Below are positions 33,084 through 46,138 of a stretch of DNA of 64,000 bases, one piece after another. Origin of the DNA: Galeopsis tetrahit. Its lineage: Eukaryota; Streptophyta; Magnoliopsida; Lamiales; Lamiaceae. Every line of letters starts with the position of its first letter. Position 1 is the stretch's first letter. Where the stretch lies: assembly GCA_963675135.1 (NCBI GenBank), contig OY776124.1:12228677-12292676 (forward strand). The letters run 5' to 3'. The position numbers and the translations under genes are program-made. Below the pieces are notes generated by a model. It was not told where the DNA came from and ran no database searches. It saw nothing but the letters and a program-made list of their open reading frames with translations.

Positions 33084-34571
33084 TGTTAGAGAATATAATA
33101 GAATAATATATTATAGGAATAGTATAATATATTATAGCTAGTATCAGAGAATAATATATTATAGGAATAGTAAAATATATTATAGGTAACAATCTTTTAG
33201 TTATGGTTTATATTTATTTCCTTGTGTATCTATTTCCTTGTGTATTTCACTTGTAATCCCTATATACTGTATAGTGGACCACTCTTATCATCTTATTAAC
33301 GGTGATTGAATATAATTCTCGCATGATATCAACCTAATACACTGAAACCCTTCTTTTCCCCTCCTTATTTTTTTCGTCGTCTTCGACGGGCTGGTATCCC
33401 CCGTCGCCGCCTTGCCCCTTCCTCTTTCTTCTCAATTTTTTCGGCGTCCTCGACGAGCAGGTATCCCTCGTCGCCGCCTTGTTTATTTATATCGAACGAG
33501 CTAGTCTCCCTTGTTCCCTCTCTTGGCCGCTTTTAGCCTCCACCGACGAGCTTGTATTCCTCGCCCCCCTTCTTCTTCTTCTCGAACGAGCTGGTCTCCC
33601 TCCTTCCCTCTCTTGGCCACTTTTAGCCTCCACCGACGAGCTTGTATTCCTCGTCCCTCTTCTTCTTCTCGAACGAGCTGATCTCCTTCGTTCCCTCTCT
33701 TGGCCGCTTTTAGCCGCCACTGACGAGCTTGTATTCCTCGTCCCCCTTCTTCTTCTCGAGCGAGCAAGTCTCCTCGTCCCCCCTTCTTCTTCTTTTCGAG
33801 CGAGCAAATCTCCTCGTCCCCTCTTCTTCTTCTTCTCGAGCGAGCAAGTCTCCTCGTCCCCCCTAATTTTTTTTCTTCGAGCGAGCACTTCTACTCGTTC
33901 CCTCTCATGGACGATCAAGTTATCTCTTTAACCGTTTTCACTCATATGGTGTTAGTCACACTCACCTACACTCGAATTTTCTCTATAGTCTCACGCTACA
34001 TCTTTTTTCTTCTACTTTCCTCTTTATCCGGAGAGTCCATGATCAATATCATTGGTTGTTCGCCCCTCCGATCTATCTGGTGTGTGCTCGAATCAACTGC
34101 TTTCGACACACTTGCAAGTGTTTCTTGCTTAATTTTTTGTCATCGTTCGTCCTTTAAAGGATTTCGGTGTTTCGATCCATTTGCTTCCCCTTTTTTTGCG
34201 CCTTGGTATGTCCTATTTGGTGATTCTGAATTTCCGTTATTTCTCCTGATGTATGACAACAAAAGTGCATTGTTTTGTGGATGTCTTCACGAAGTTTCTA
34301 TCTCAAACTCGCTTCAAATTGTTGTGTACCAAGCTCGTGTTCATTTACATTCCCAGTTTCTCTTGACCGGGGGTATTAGAGAATATAATAGAATAATATA
34401 TTATAGGTAGTATTAGAGAATAATATATTATAGGAATAGTATAATATATTATAGGTAGCAAACTTTTATTTATGTTTTATATTTATTTTCTTGTGTATCT
34501 CACTTGTAATCCCTATATATATTGGACCACTCTTATCATCTCATTAACGGTGTTTGAATATAATTCTCACA
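33084..34571 (+). mobile_element. Miniature copia retrotransposon with TSD GTTAC
   Basis: The 5' LTR (33084-33323, TGTTAGAG...CTCGCA) and 3' LTR (34374-34571, TATTAGAG...CTCACA) share most of their sequence, including the ATATATTATAGGAATAG blocks and GTGGACCACTCTTATCATCT. GTTAC flanks at 33079-33083 and 34572-34576. A PBS-like TGATATCAACC follows the 5' LTR, and a G-rich tract (ACCGGGGG) precedes the 3' LTR. Near 34250-34370 traces of copia RNase H and the pol C-terminus (YDNKSALF; TKFLSQTRFKLLCTKL in another frame) remain. Gag, integrase and RT are absent, so the element needs help to move. Confidence 0.8.
33480..33885. repeat. Tandem repeats of about 95 bp in the miniature copia element
   Basis: Units containing GAACGAGCT, CTTGGCCGCTTTTAGCC, ACGAGCTTGTATTCCTCG and CTTCTTCTTCTCGA repeat three to four times and then decay into shorter CGAGCGAGCAAGTCTCCTCG units. 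The array is open in one plus frame (33479-33931, 150 codons, Leu/Ser-rich) and in two minus frames. Openness here follows from the repeat and is not evidence of a gene. Confidence 0.8.
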
Positions 34572-34579
34572 GTTACAAT

Positions 34580-36326
34580 ATAAAAAACCCAAGTTTTTTT
34601 TTTTTTAAAAAAAAGGGTCTAAACATGCTTGTGTCTAACTCGTGTGTCACCCACATTTCTAAGTCAAACATATATTTGACTAAAACATTACAAAGGTAAG
34701 TCATTATGTACGTGATGTGATGTCTAAAACATTTTAACATTTGAAGATACGACAATTGAAAATAAAATTGTCACACATGCAAATTAACCTTAAAAGAGTA
34801 GACAAAAGTTCCTAATAGTTTCAAATAGGTTCGATCAGTTGACCAAGTATTTCATACTTAATAACGGAAGTAAACTTAAAGATAACACGAGTCGTAATAA
34901 TACTAAATATGTTTATTACGTAAAATTTAAAACTTTAGGAGAATGTTTATTAAAGTTTGCCCAGTCAATCACACGTCCGCCTCGTCGTCAACAAAACCTA
35001 AAATGATTAAAGTAGCATCATGAGTCTTCTCCCGGAGGAGAAGTCCAATGGGATAACATTTACTATGCATGTACATTAAAAAGACTAATTAATATGTCAA
35101 TCGAGTACACGTCGTGGACCCGACTCACTTCACACAGAACATGGTCCGAAGACTTATCTGTTTCACACAGAGCATAATCCGTAGACTTGCGTATTTCACA
35201 CGGAGCATAGTTCGTCAACTTGCTAATTCACACAGAGCATAACTCTAGTTCGTCAACTTGCTAATTCACACAGAGCATAATCTGAAGATCTGTCTGATCG
35301 TATTCACACATAAATTAATCTAACTAATGCAAATGTAAATAAATGTTACCCATTTTTGTCGTTTGGTGATAGTGGGCTAGGCTCATGAGGATCCGACTGA
35401 CTTGCACTACACTCGACACATTTAATTAACTTTTAGGTTTAAAGTATATATATATATACGTATATCTTCTTGTACATGTCTATATAGGTGACACTATCAA
35501 ATATCAATAAGTTTAGAACATTTCTATTCAATTTCGTCACACATCAAATGGTCAATTCTAGTAATGAAGCTAGTTGAAATCACATGGAAATACATATTGG
35601 AGAAAAATAGTTAAGTTAATTTTAAGCACCTTTAAATTGGATTATAAAAAAATTTCAAACACACATATAAGTCCAATTTGCTTATTCTGAAAAAATATTA
35701 AATGTTCAATAAACAATTAATTCACAAAATAATTCGTTCCATACGTTAAATCGTCTAAAAGACATCATGTAGTAAATTATTTATCATAAATCATAGAAAT
35801 TCTTAAAACTCATAATTTTTTTTACAGTAGACTTCTAACATTAAATGGTGCACATCATAAAATTTCCATTAAAAGATAACTTATATAATATTACTTATAA
35901 ATTTTGTAAGACTATTGAAAAATAAGACCCTAAGATGGACTGTGACAAGAAATCTTATAGACTTTATTAAAACTTTTTCGTTCCTTATAAAAATTTACAA
36001 AAAAATCAAATTTTATTCTTATACATTACTATTTAAGCATGCATTTCTTTCTAGCATTAAAACAGTCCACTTTTATTAAGAAGAACCACTGTTTCTTTGA
36101 AAAATCATTAAAAATATAATATAAATTCAAATGTGTCTAGATAAAATTCTTATGAAAGCCAAGACACATCAAGCCGAACATACTCGAAAATTAGCCCAAA
36201 AAACTAAACAGATATATGAGAGAATTCTTATAATCTCAAAAAAAAATCATATAAAATCGAAAACACTTAAAAAAAATTCCAATACATAAACCACATATTT
36301 CAGGTTTCAAATATTTTCACCTACCA

Positions 36327-36378
<52 letters not shown>

Positions 36379-37300
36379 CCTCCCAATCTATTCTAAACAT
36401 CCATGGCTAAATGGAATAACCAGTACCATAAGAAAAGGTGTACAGAAGAAAAAATTGACTCAGATCACACATTGCCTCAAAGAAAAATCACATAAAATCG
36501 AAAACACTTCAAAAAAATTCCAATACATAAACCACATATTTCAGGTTTCAAATATTTTCAGCTACCACAAAATATATATATATATATATATATATGGCTT
36601 GCGTTGGTTGAGGAGATTTCATATTTGGTGTCGTGAAAAAATTTGAGGAAGAAGGTTTTGAAAAGGAGAACGTTTGAGCTTTTTAAATAAGAAAGTTTTA
36701 GTTTAATTTAATTTAATTTAAAAGAATATCAGAATTCATAATTTAATGTAACATTATTATTATTATTATTATTATTTACTCTATTATTTATTTATTTTTC
36801 ATATTAATAATTTGTTGGATAAATTACTCATTATTCAATTATATTATAATTTACTTCAATTTAAACTTATTTTCTTATCTTATTAAATCGTGTCGAGTGA
36901 GTCACAATCGAGTTTGATCTCCTCAATAATCTATCGTACAAAATTATGTACAACTCATTGAAAACATTAGTTCCTAAATTACATAAAATCAGAATATCTT
37001 TAACATTTCAACTAATTATATAATTTGATAGGTGATTGCATATTTAAAAAAAAAAAACAAAGTAAAATAATGATAAAATTTTAAAAGATAATTATATATA
37101 AAATAAATAAATTTATTTGTTTGTATGTTTATGTACAAAAATAATACTCCACTACACCAAGTTCTATGTATATTAGATGGATTTAGTGTTTTCATGGTGT
37201 TATATAAATATGCCAAGCCAAATTCTTCTGTACACTCGTATGTACCGTGCATACCTAATTTCAATGTTAATTTCAATCTAATGATATTGACTACACTTTT
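34580..37300. other. Intergenic DNA without genes; several local repeats
   Basis: 35129-35310 holds about four copies of TTCACACAGAGCATAATCCGAAGACTT-like units. A direct repeat of about 105 bp links 36240-36340 to 36475-36580 (AAATCGAAAACACTT..., CATAAACCACATATTTCAGG), each copy followed by a TA microsatellite (36331-36373 and 36573-36595). An ATT microsatellite lies near 36753-36776. No coding domain is seen. Confidence 0.6.
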
Positions 37301-37305
37301 CACTT

Positions 37306-37445
37306 TTGTTAACTTCACCCCCACAAATTATATAAACAATTGACCATAGTTATTTACAACCCCACTTTTGTCGACTTCACCTCCACAAATTATATAAACA
37401 ATTGACCACTGTTATTTTCACCCCCACTTTTACTGACTTTACCAC
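37306..37445. repeat. Tandem repeat, about 68-bp unit
   Basis: AACTTCACCCCCACAAATTA... at 37310 recurs as GACTTCACCTCCACAAATTA... at 37373, each followed by TATAAACAATTGACCA, with a third partial copy (CCCCCACTTTTACTGACTTT). Confidence 0.75.
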
Positions 37446-37502
37446 CTAAATTTTTTTTTTTTTAAATTATACCTAAAATTACTATAGTGTCCTTCTATTA
37501 AT

Positions 37503-37740
37503 TTGATAAGAACCGAGATGTAATTCTAGAAACTTGGAGCGCGACTCTCCAAATTACCCTAGCAACCAGTTTAGGAACTGTAGAAAAGAACTTAATTCTC
37601 ATAAAATGCATAAACTGTTTATTTCCTAATGAGGCAATATATATACACAGATCCCATACGGGAGAAACTAACTAACAGAAAAACTAATTGGGCTGCAGGC
37701 CCAAAGTACTAAAATAGGCCCAATGTAATATAAGCCCAAG
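37503..37740 (-). mobile_element. Possible 3' LTR of the chromodomain gypsy element
   Basis: This lies just downstream (minus sense) of the chromodomain end and has a minus-strand TATATATA (near 37640) and TGGGCC motifs. TGATAAGAACC at 37503 would be the LTR end on the minus strand. A clean TG start near 37740 is not visible, and the other LTR lies beyond the Athila insertion. The boundaries are tentative. Confidence 0.3.
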
Positions 37741-37754
37741 TTACTAACTAAATC

Positions 37755-39143
37755 TTATACTCTCCTTCTATACATGTTTGTAATTGGTGGTTTAGGGGTT
37801 GTGCTCTCATCAACACCCCCGGGCTGAAAAAGAACCTTGTCCTCAAGGTTTAATTCTGGAAATTGCAGACGTAAATGGTCAACGAGGTCCCAAGTGGCGT
37901 CTTCCGGACCTAATGATTTCCAAAGGACGAGTGCCTCCCGCACCGGGCCCTTCGGAGTTTGCTTCCAACGGTACTCCAAGATGCGCTCGGGAATCAAGTC
38001 TGGCGTGCCCTCGGACGAATACGGTGGTAAGGTAGGGGAAATGGGCGCGTCGGACCCAACCTTTCGGCGGAGCAAGGAAACGTGGAACACAGGGTGAATT
38101 CGCGCATCTGTTGGTAGTTGAAGACGATACGCAACGGGTCCAATTCTTTCCATGACCTAAAAAGGACCAAAAAACTTGTTGGCCAGCTTCTGATTGATTC
38201 GTCTAAGGACCGTGTGCTGTCGATAAGGCTGCAGCTTGAGATAGACCCAGTCGCCGACTTCGAATTCCTCTGGTCGCCTCTTCGTATTCACATACTGACA
38301 CATTCTATTTTGGGCGGCTGTGAGGTTTAAATGTAGTTCCCGTAGCAGCACGTCACGGTCGCAGAGTTGGATGTCCACCTCATGAACAACAGTGGACCTT
38401 GGTTCGTGGAATGGAATTGGAACGGCCGGTCGGCCGTACACCACTTCAAAGGGAGTCATCTTGATAGCGCTGTGGTAGGTCGTGTTGTACCAATATTCGG
38501 CCCATGCTAGATGCGACTCCCACTCCTTTGGTTTCTAATACGTCATACAACGAAGATATTATTCCAGGCAACAGTTGACGACCTCGGTCTGGCCGTCTGT
38601 CTGCGGGTGGTAGGCGGAACTGAACTGCAGCTTGGTCCCTAATAACTTGAATAGCTCCTGCCAGAAATGACTAATGAATACCCGATCTCGATCGGAGACG
38701 ATTGTTCTTGGAATGCCGTGCAATCGCACGATCTGTCGTAGGAATGTATCTGCAATCGACGCGGCACTATACGGGTGGCGCAGGGCAATGAAATGGGCAT
38801 ATTTCGAGAGGCGATCCACCACAACAAGAATGGTGTCCTTGTCGTGGGATCGGGGCAAACCTGTAATAAAACCTAAAGAAATATCAGTCCATACCTGGTG
38901 GGGAATCGGCAGTGGGGCAAGGAGCCCAGCTGGGGTGCGGCTGTCGGCTTTATTGCGTTGGCAAGCGTCGCACGTTCTGATAAATTGGATGACGTCTCGT
39001 TTTAGATGGGGCCAACTAAAAAGCTGTTGGATGCGTTTCATCGTCCGGAGGACACCGGAATGGCCGCCAAAAGCGGAAGAGTGAAATGTAGACAAAAGTT
39101 GCTGGCGTAGATCTCCTTCTGGGACCTGAATCTTTCCTTGATG
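37755..39143 (-). pseudogene. Chromovirus gypsy: integrase and chromodomain, broken
   Basis: One minus-strand frame covers the H2C2 zinc region (FGGHSGVL...CDACQRNK), the integrase core and a C-terminal chromodomain (ERILEYRWKQTP, LVLWKSLGPEDATWDLVDHL, LEDKVLF). The three catalytic residues are visible (VWTDISLGF, IVSDRDRVF, DGQTEVVN). Three in-frame stops (38559, 38535 and 38157) inactivate it; the last is TAG where Gln is usual. The chromodomain places it in the chromovirus branch of Ty3/gypsy, whose integrase tail directs insertion to marked chromatin. The upstream RNase H part is cut off by the solo LTR at 39149-42447. Confidence 0.9.
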
Positions 39144-40819
39144 GGTTATGTAACACCCCGTCCCAAAATTTTAATATAAATAATGCATAAATAACTTAAT
39201 AAACTAGAATTTAATTTTTTGTATTTTCTCTCCCAATAATAATATTAGAGTGTGTATAAATGCAAAGACTTTGAATTTTTCAGGAAACGGACGAGCATTT
39301 TGAGGCGGGCGCACTCCTAGCACTCTAAAAGAAATTTTAAATCATAAACACATTAAAGGAAACTTTAACTTCCGTTCGTTGAAAGAAATTAAATTTCGAC
39401 GAATTTGAGAGTTTATCATTTAGAAACCGAATCAAATAAATAAATAAATTTCGTCTCGAAACGTGACGGATCAACAACCAAAAATCCTAAATAATTAATT
39501 CCATCGAGTTCATAAATTCGATTTAACAAAACCACGATTTTAAAATACGGGTTGGTGATACGAAGGCGTAACATCGAGCGTGAACTAATAACATGTTTAA
39601 TAAATAAAATTAAGTTACACCAAACTGAGTTTGTATATATGAGTCGGTGGGTAAAATATAAAAAATAATAAAATAATAGTAACAATTGTTCGAAGGAAAC
39701 AAACAGCCTTGAAAGGTTACCAAGCAACCACGTCTCCTCCTCAGGTGTTTCGAAAGAAACAACAACCCTTTCTTCCCACTATTTAAAGCAGCCCTCCCCA
39801 TTTACTTGTTCTAAGTCCTTCGATCGAACTAAGCCAAAGCTCTGCAGAAATTTGTGATTAGCTATATACATCCTTCGAATCACTATCCAAGGTAAGAACA
39901 CCCCTCCTCATACAAGCCTTCTTGATTAATCTCTCTTAACTCATAAGAGAATATGGATCGTTTCTATCATTCCGGTAAAACGTAGGAGTCGTATCATCAT
40001 CCAACTCATACTCGAGGCGAAACGAATCGGAGAATACTCTATACGATCCAAAAAGAGTAACAACCACCATCTCCATTCTCTTCCCCTGTTTTTGTTTCTT
40101 ATTTTCAAGCTTCTGTACCTAACTTTTAGATCATCTCTTTGCAAAAAATCACGAAGGGCTCTTGTCAAGTTCGTCATCAATCATCCCTCCGAGCTTCCAC
40201 GCGATTTCAGGCCAAAAACCAGTATCTAAATCAAGAAAACTACACAGGTTTTCAATACAAACCCCTTTACGTGCTATTTGCGAAATTTCGATTACCGTCC
40301 TTGATTTTCGGTGCTTGAATCTGATGGAATTTGTATTATACATGTTTTGTTATGTTAAGGTTATGTGGTAGATGTGTCTTTGTTGTTTGAGAACTAGATT
40401 AAGTATGCGAAATGACTTTGGAAGTTACAATAAAACTGAAAAATTTATGTTGAAATGCAGTAACTTTAGTTGTCCGTATCTTTTGATAGAAAAATGATTT
40501 TGACTCAAAACCAAAGAGGTTATGATCTCCATATGGTAGGGAGTTTGAGTGTAAAAAATTACGCAAATTGGTTCAGTATTCTGGGAGTTATTCGATTTTT
40601 AAAGTAAAGACAGTAAGCTGGAAAATAAAGAAAAACAGGGCATGTTCATTTCAGTTCAAAACTTAGGAGTAGTAGTTTTTACTCGATTTTGACGCAAAAA
40701 TCTTCACAAACTTTTTATTGCCAATAAACTTGACATAGCTTAGTTTATTTTACTTGAGAAAAAACGCTATTTGGATCGTCCGTTTGACGGGAATAAAATC
40801 GCGAACATGGGAGAAAATT

Positions 40820-40885
40820 CAGTCATTTTATGTCTTTAAACTAGCTAGGCCTTAGGTCCTGGGTTCGAGTCATGGGGAGGGGAAA
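40820..40885 (+). other. tRNA-like fragment in the solo LTR
   Basis: TGGGTTCGAGTCATGGGG contains a B-box-like GGTTCGAGTC, preceded by CTAGCTAGGCCTTAGGTCC. There is no clear A box or acceptor stem, so it is only a tRNA-like remnant. Confidence 0.25.
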
Positions 40886-41557
40886 AAAGGGATGGGTATT
40901 TAACTTCCATCAAACTAGCTAGCATGGACCAGTTTTGAATTTTACCAAATTACGCTTTTGTTCTATTGCCATGCGATTTCAAATAATTTTTATTGACCAA
41001 GCAAACTGTGTTAATGAATTTCAGTACGTAGTCGCGATGTTTTATGAACGGCTAGGACCGAAATTGATAAATATTATGCGGAAAACACTTTCTTCATTAT
41101 AAAATCTAAAGAACGAGATTTAACGCCCTCGTTAAATTCTCAAACGACCAAACAAATATTTAAATATACTTTACGTATTATTCCAATATTTTTTGAGCTA
41201 AAGAAAGAATGTTTTGCTTTGAAAATAATTATATGTGTCACTATGACACCCTTTAAAATTATATTAATTAAGGATAAAAGAGATCACTAAAATACGGAAG
41301 AACTGTGCTAGGCGAAGTGCGGCCCAAGTCAAAGCTCGGACGATCCATGCGTTACGCTTTCTACACTGTTCAAGAAGTTTGTAGCTTTTCTTAAAAGTTA
41401 AAGAGGTGGGTGTCACTACTGTATTGCCGTAATATTATATGGACTGTTGGTGTATTCTGAACTAAACTAAACAAACATCAACATATAACTAAGAACACAA
41501 GAATACAATAATAATTATGGTATAATATTATGATATGTGTGATATGTAAATTACGAT

Positions 41558-41760
41558 TTCACGGAGGTGGCGGGAAAGTGTTTATGGGGGTAGCATGTGG
41601 TAGAGTCGCTACGAGTGTCCCAATATGTGTTTCACGGAGGAGGCGGGAAAGTGTTTATGGGGGTAGCATGTGATAGAGTCGCTATCAGTGTCCTAGAAGG
41701 AGGTGGAAGCGTTTAGGGGGTAGCATGTGGTAGAGACGCTACCAGTGTCCCATACGATAT
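41558..41760. repeat. Three tandem copies of a 65-72-bp unit in the solo LTR
   Basis: CACGGAGGTGGCGGGAAAGT starts the first copy and CACGGAGGAGGCGGGAAAGT the second, near 41632; the third starts near 41697 as AGGAGGTGGAAGCG. All carry GGGGGTAGCATGTGRTAGAG and a CGCTAYSAGTGTCC end. Confidence 0.85.
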
Positions 41761-42447
41761 ACGATAATGGTGTTATATGATGTGTGAAAATTTATGAAAT
41801 ATGATGACTATGATTATGATAATTATGATGATGTTTATGAATGAAAATATACATTAAACCCCTTGTGAATAACAAAATTCACTATCCAATTAATAAGAAT
41901 AATTTATAATAAAATGTTAAGATAATTTATTCTGACGTACTGCCAATCTATATAGTAGCGTACATGATGTCCACTGAGATTTTTATCTCACACCCCAAAC
42001 TAATATCTTTTCAGGTTTCGACTTCGAGGGGCCGATGCTGCAGCAGTGATGACACGGAGTTTCTCCAATAATTAAAATGCTATAAGAATTTATATACTTA
42101 ATGCTCGTTTTAAATAAATGATATTGCTATACTTGGAGACAATCACATTCGTATGCCGAGTGACAAACTTTCCTAAAAGTTACTCGATGAAATACATGTA
42201 TGCTATCTTTAAAACAATTACGGCTTATTATATAAATTTCTAAGTTTTAAAAATAAAAGGGCTACACTACTCTTACGACAACTTTTATTTGTCCTTTAAA
42301 TTATTTCTGCTGCAAAACTCTTATTATTTTACTTGTGTTAATATACTTTCAAAAAAAAATTTAGGTTTGGTTTTCAGAAACTAAGTGGCGACTCGAATTT
42401 AGAGTGTTTAAGCCTCAAGGGCTGCATTCCGGATTCGGGGCGTTACA

Positions 42448-44377
42448 GGTTACACACCCGTTTCTCAACTCCCATCCCTCTGGCGGTTCTGACCCATCAC
42501 TGATCTGTTTATAAATCGGCCCTAGAAACGGATCAACTCGGGTGGCGGTTGCGATATCGTTCCACAATCCCGTCAACGGGCTGGAGTAGGCGACGTGCAA
42601 CTCCGAGCAAGGGGGTACCCTAGAGAGGGCGTCGGCGACATTATTTTCCTTTCCTGGTCGGTACACTATTTCGTAGTCAAAACCGACCAACTTGGCTATC
42701 CATTTATGCTGCTCGGGTGTCGTAATGCGTTGTTCTAACAAGAAACGCAGACTACTTTGATCTGTGATTATTTTAAAGCGTCGCCCGATTAAGTATGGTC
42801 GCCAAGTGCGGATGGCTTCTAGGATGGCGAGCATCTCCTTTTCGTATATGGACCAAGATAATTTCGACGACGATATCGCCTTGCTCATGAATGCGATCGG
42901 TCGATTCTGTTGAGACAAAACTGCTCCTACCCCGTGGCCTGATGCATCGGTATCGATTGTGAATTCTTCCTCGAAATTTGGTAAGGTCAGGACCGGTGTT
43001 GAACTCATAACCTGTTTGAGTCGGTTGAACGTTGCTTGTGCGTCGAACGTCCAAATGAAACTGTTCCGGCGCGTCAGATTATGTAATGGGCGAGCAATCT
43101 CACCGAACTTAGCACATAATTTCCGGTAGTAGCCCGCCAGTCCAAGAAATCCTCGGAGCTCCGTAACATTGGTCGGTGTAGGCCATCCTACGACTGCTTC
43201 TATTTTTCGGGGATCGACACGGACACCTTCTACTGATATCCAGTGACCTAAATATTCCACCTCCTGTACACCGAAAGAGCATTTGGATGGTTTGATGACG
43301 AAATGATTATCTCGTAGAATGTTTAGAACCATCCGCAGCTGCGACCTGTGAACATCCCACGTGTTACTATATACGAGAATGTCATAAAAAAAAACTAAAA
43401 CAAACCGTCGGAGGTGTGGGCGAAAGATGTGGTTCATGATGGCCTGGAAGGTGGATGGGGCGTTGCTTAGCCCGAACGGCATGATCAGGTACTCGAAGTG
43501 GCCACTATGAGTACGAAACACCCTCTTTGGTATATCATCCGGGTGCATCCGGATTTGATGGTACCCTGCTTTTAAATCTAGTTTGGAGAAGACGGTTGCC
43601 CCGTGAAGTTCATCTAACATGGCATCGACCGTTGGTATGGGAAACCGGTCCTTGATAGTGGCTGCATTGAGTGCTCGGTAATCGGTACAAAATCTCCACG
43701 TCGCATCTTTTTTCTTAACTAAGAGAATGGGCGATGAGAAAGGGTTGGTACTGTTTTGGATTAGACCCGGCCGACTCGAGCATTTCTTGTACTTGGCGCT
43801 CAATCTCATCCTTCTAGAAGTGGGCATATCGATATGGAGCCACGTTAATTGGTTTTGATTCACCAATCAATCGGATTCGGTGGTCGAACTCTCGTTGAGG
43901 TGGAAACCTTATGTGTGACGTCGTCACTTCGGGGTATTCGTCCAAGAGTTCCTGAATCTGGCATTGTCGGTCGACGTGGCTATGTATTGGGGCTATTGGG
44001 GCGGCCCCGAGGGCTGTAAGTAAGAAACAATTGCTCCCTTGTTACCATTCTTGCTGGAACTATTCGCCCGTGATGCAGGTTGGGGCGTTGTGACCAATTT
44101 TTCGGAGAGTGTGATTCACGTTACCCTGGGTGAATGTGATCGTCAAGGTCTTGCCATCGAGGATTAAGGGGCTCACTGACTCTAACCACGGCATGCCCAG
44201 GAAGACATCAATATGGGGGGATTTGCATTCGAACATGTCGATCGAAAACTTGATGCCCTGCAAGGTTAATGAAACATTTTCATATTTGGTATCGCAAATT
44301 AACGTGTTACCTCCCCCAGTTTCGATCTGAAACGAGGCAATCATCGTCTTGGCTGATAGGTTTAGGGTGTGAGCCAC
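42448..44377 (-). pseudogene. Chromovirus gypsy: protease end, reverse transcriptase and RNase H, broken
   Basis: Minus-strand 44377-44060 is the second half of the protease region (VFLGMPWLESVSPLILD). RT follows with WRFCTDYRALN, KLDLKAGYHQIRM and MPFGLSNAPSTFQ. The catalytic YXDD-type box reads FFYDILVYS, so its first Asp is Tyr (codon 43384-43386). RNase H shows TIDTDASGHGVGAVL, YEKEMLAILEAI and TDQSSLRFLL, and the frame runs to the solo LTR. Further lesions are a TAG at 43814-43816, where Gln is usual, and a frame shift near 43770. The element cannot make active RT. Confidence 0.9.
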
Positions 44378-44385
44378 GGTGTCGG

Positions 44386-46123
44386 TGTTAGGGTTATACT
44401 GGCAAGTATGCTTTTAGTGCTACTTATGTATACAAACTGATTCTTGCACTTATAAATGAGAATAATATTTTTATCACTGGTTGCTTTAAATATAATGAAT
44501 GTTAATTATTTATTGCATAAACGTTCAGATGTATTTTACATTGTAGACAATGTGGTGTGTAGAAGATCACAGAAGATCACATTGTCAGTTCCTTGTATAT
44601 AAGTACAATTGATTCACAACTTAGATGGAATTGAACAATCCATTGATAGAAGTTGAGGTGTAAGGCTCGGATTGGTTTATCTTGACCAAGAGATTACACT
44701 AGTGCATTATGATGTGCTGAATAGGACCTACAGAGAGGTAATTCTTCTAGACTGACTTAAGGAATGAAGAATTAGACCTCAGTGGTTGTTGATTTCTTAA
44801 TCTCTGTCACTTAAATGGGATTGTCTGTAGTTAAGAAGTATTGCTTTGATTTATTATGGGTAAAGAATCAATTTGATTAAATACTTTGTATTTTGGGCAA
44901 TATTATTAATTACAGGACAGATTGCCAAAATTAATACAGAGAATCGTGTCTTGGAGTGTCAAGTTGATTATGTCCCCTTGGTGGGCTCAGAAGGTTTATC
45001 ATATCAAATCTGATCAGTGGAATTTATTTCCGGTATGATAATAATGTTGAGCTGTCCTTACTCCGAGGAATAAAAGATATTAATTAAAGCATTCAGTAGC
45101 TTAAATTAATTGATGGACATTGAATCTTAAACACGGGAAATAATAACCGGGAGCCATATTTCGTAATATAGGTTAGGATGGATAGTGCAATATTAATTCT
45201 ATAGTGGAATGAATTAATATTAATGGGTTGGAAAAATGTTGTGGCTCAATATTGATTTTTGGCCCCATTGGGAGGTCCAATCCTAATTCTCCTAAAGGCC
45301 CCCTCAAGTAGCCCAATAAAAGTCTATTAATTAAGGAAATTAAAAGATAAGGATTAATTTTGTTGCAAGAAATTAGAGAGAGATATTTATGGAAAAAGAT
45401 ATATGGAAATAAGAGATTATTTCTATATTATTCTAAGATAAATTGACCGGTCAATTTTTCTTTCTTGTAAGAGAAGAAACATAGATTCTCTCTTATAAAA
45501 GGAGAAGAAAAAAATTGGTACTCTAGAGACTAAGAAAAGAAAAAAAAAGATCTGTAATTTTCGAAATTACAGTGTGTGCAACAAGAGAAAATTAATTCTA
45601 CCTTGAGAGTTAATAGTTCGTGAGATCTCCCACCGGGTCAACGGACTAGGATTTAGGGAATACTTGAGAAGGCAATTGGGTTGAAGTTGTTACTCTTCTC
45701 AACGATATCTCTCCGATTTAAAGGTAAACACGTAATCCCTTAGTTCCGCATGTTTATGGATTTAATTATTTTACCGTACATTCATTACATAAATTAGTTG
45801 ATTTAATTTGTTTAAATTATGATATTAGATTTATGATAATTCATATTTAAATTACGACCCAAATAGATCCGTGTAATTTTAAAGGAGTCTCAAAGGATTC
45901 CCGAGAGTCTCAAAAGATCCCTAGGGCATCTCAAAAGATTCTCGGGAGTCTCAAAGGATTCCTAGCGTGATGGTCCATAACCCACAAGTGCCAATAATTC
46001 CCCACAAAGGAGATGGGGAATGTGGTCCCATAATAATTTCCCACAAAGGAGTTGGGGACCACAAGATTTGGGGACCACATTGTTGGGGGACTATTATTGG
46101 GTATTGAGATTACTTTCCCAACA
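44386..46123 (+). repeat. 5' LTR of the copia element (1738 bp)
   Basis: It starts TGTTAGGG and ends CCCAACA, one base pair set before GA and the PBS. A local array of GGAGTCTCAAAGGATTC and TCTCAAAAGATYCYYGGG units lies at 45880-45965. Several blocks are shared with the LTR at 20874-22117. Confidence 0.95.
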
Positions 46124-46125
46124 GA

Positions 46126-46138
46126 TGGTATCAGAGCC
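46126..46138 (+). other. Primer-binding site, initiator tRNA-Met type
   Basis: TGGTATCAGAGCC lies two bases after the 5' LTR. An untranslated leader without convincing frames extends to the gag start at 47237. Confidence 0.9.

Larger units (their letters stand above)
39149..42447 (+). mobile_element. Solo LTR, 3.3 kb, TSD GGTTA
   Basis: It begins TGTAACACCCCGTCCC and ends CGGGGCGTTACA. GGTTA flanks exactly at 39144-39148 and 42448-42452. TGTAACACCCC...GTTACA ends and this length fit Tekay/Del-type gypsy LTRs. A TATTTAAAG promoter-like site near 39780 gives plus orientation. No PBS, PPT or coding domain is inside, so I read it as a solo LTR left by recombination between LTRs. Removing it with one TSD copy leaves the host pol frame continuous across the join. 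The short frames inside are not genes. Confidence 0.8.

Noticed and set aside
33487..33918. Arg/Glu-rich minus-strand frame of 143 codons
   Set aside because: It lies across the 95-bp tandem repeat of the miniature copia element; unit periodicity keeps several frames open on both strands.
41558..41760. CRISPR-like array
   Set aside because: The repeats are head-to-tail without variable spacers of constant size and lie in a plant LTR.
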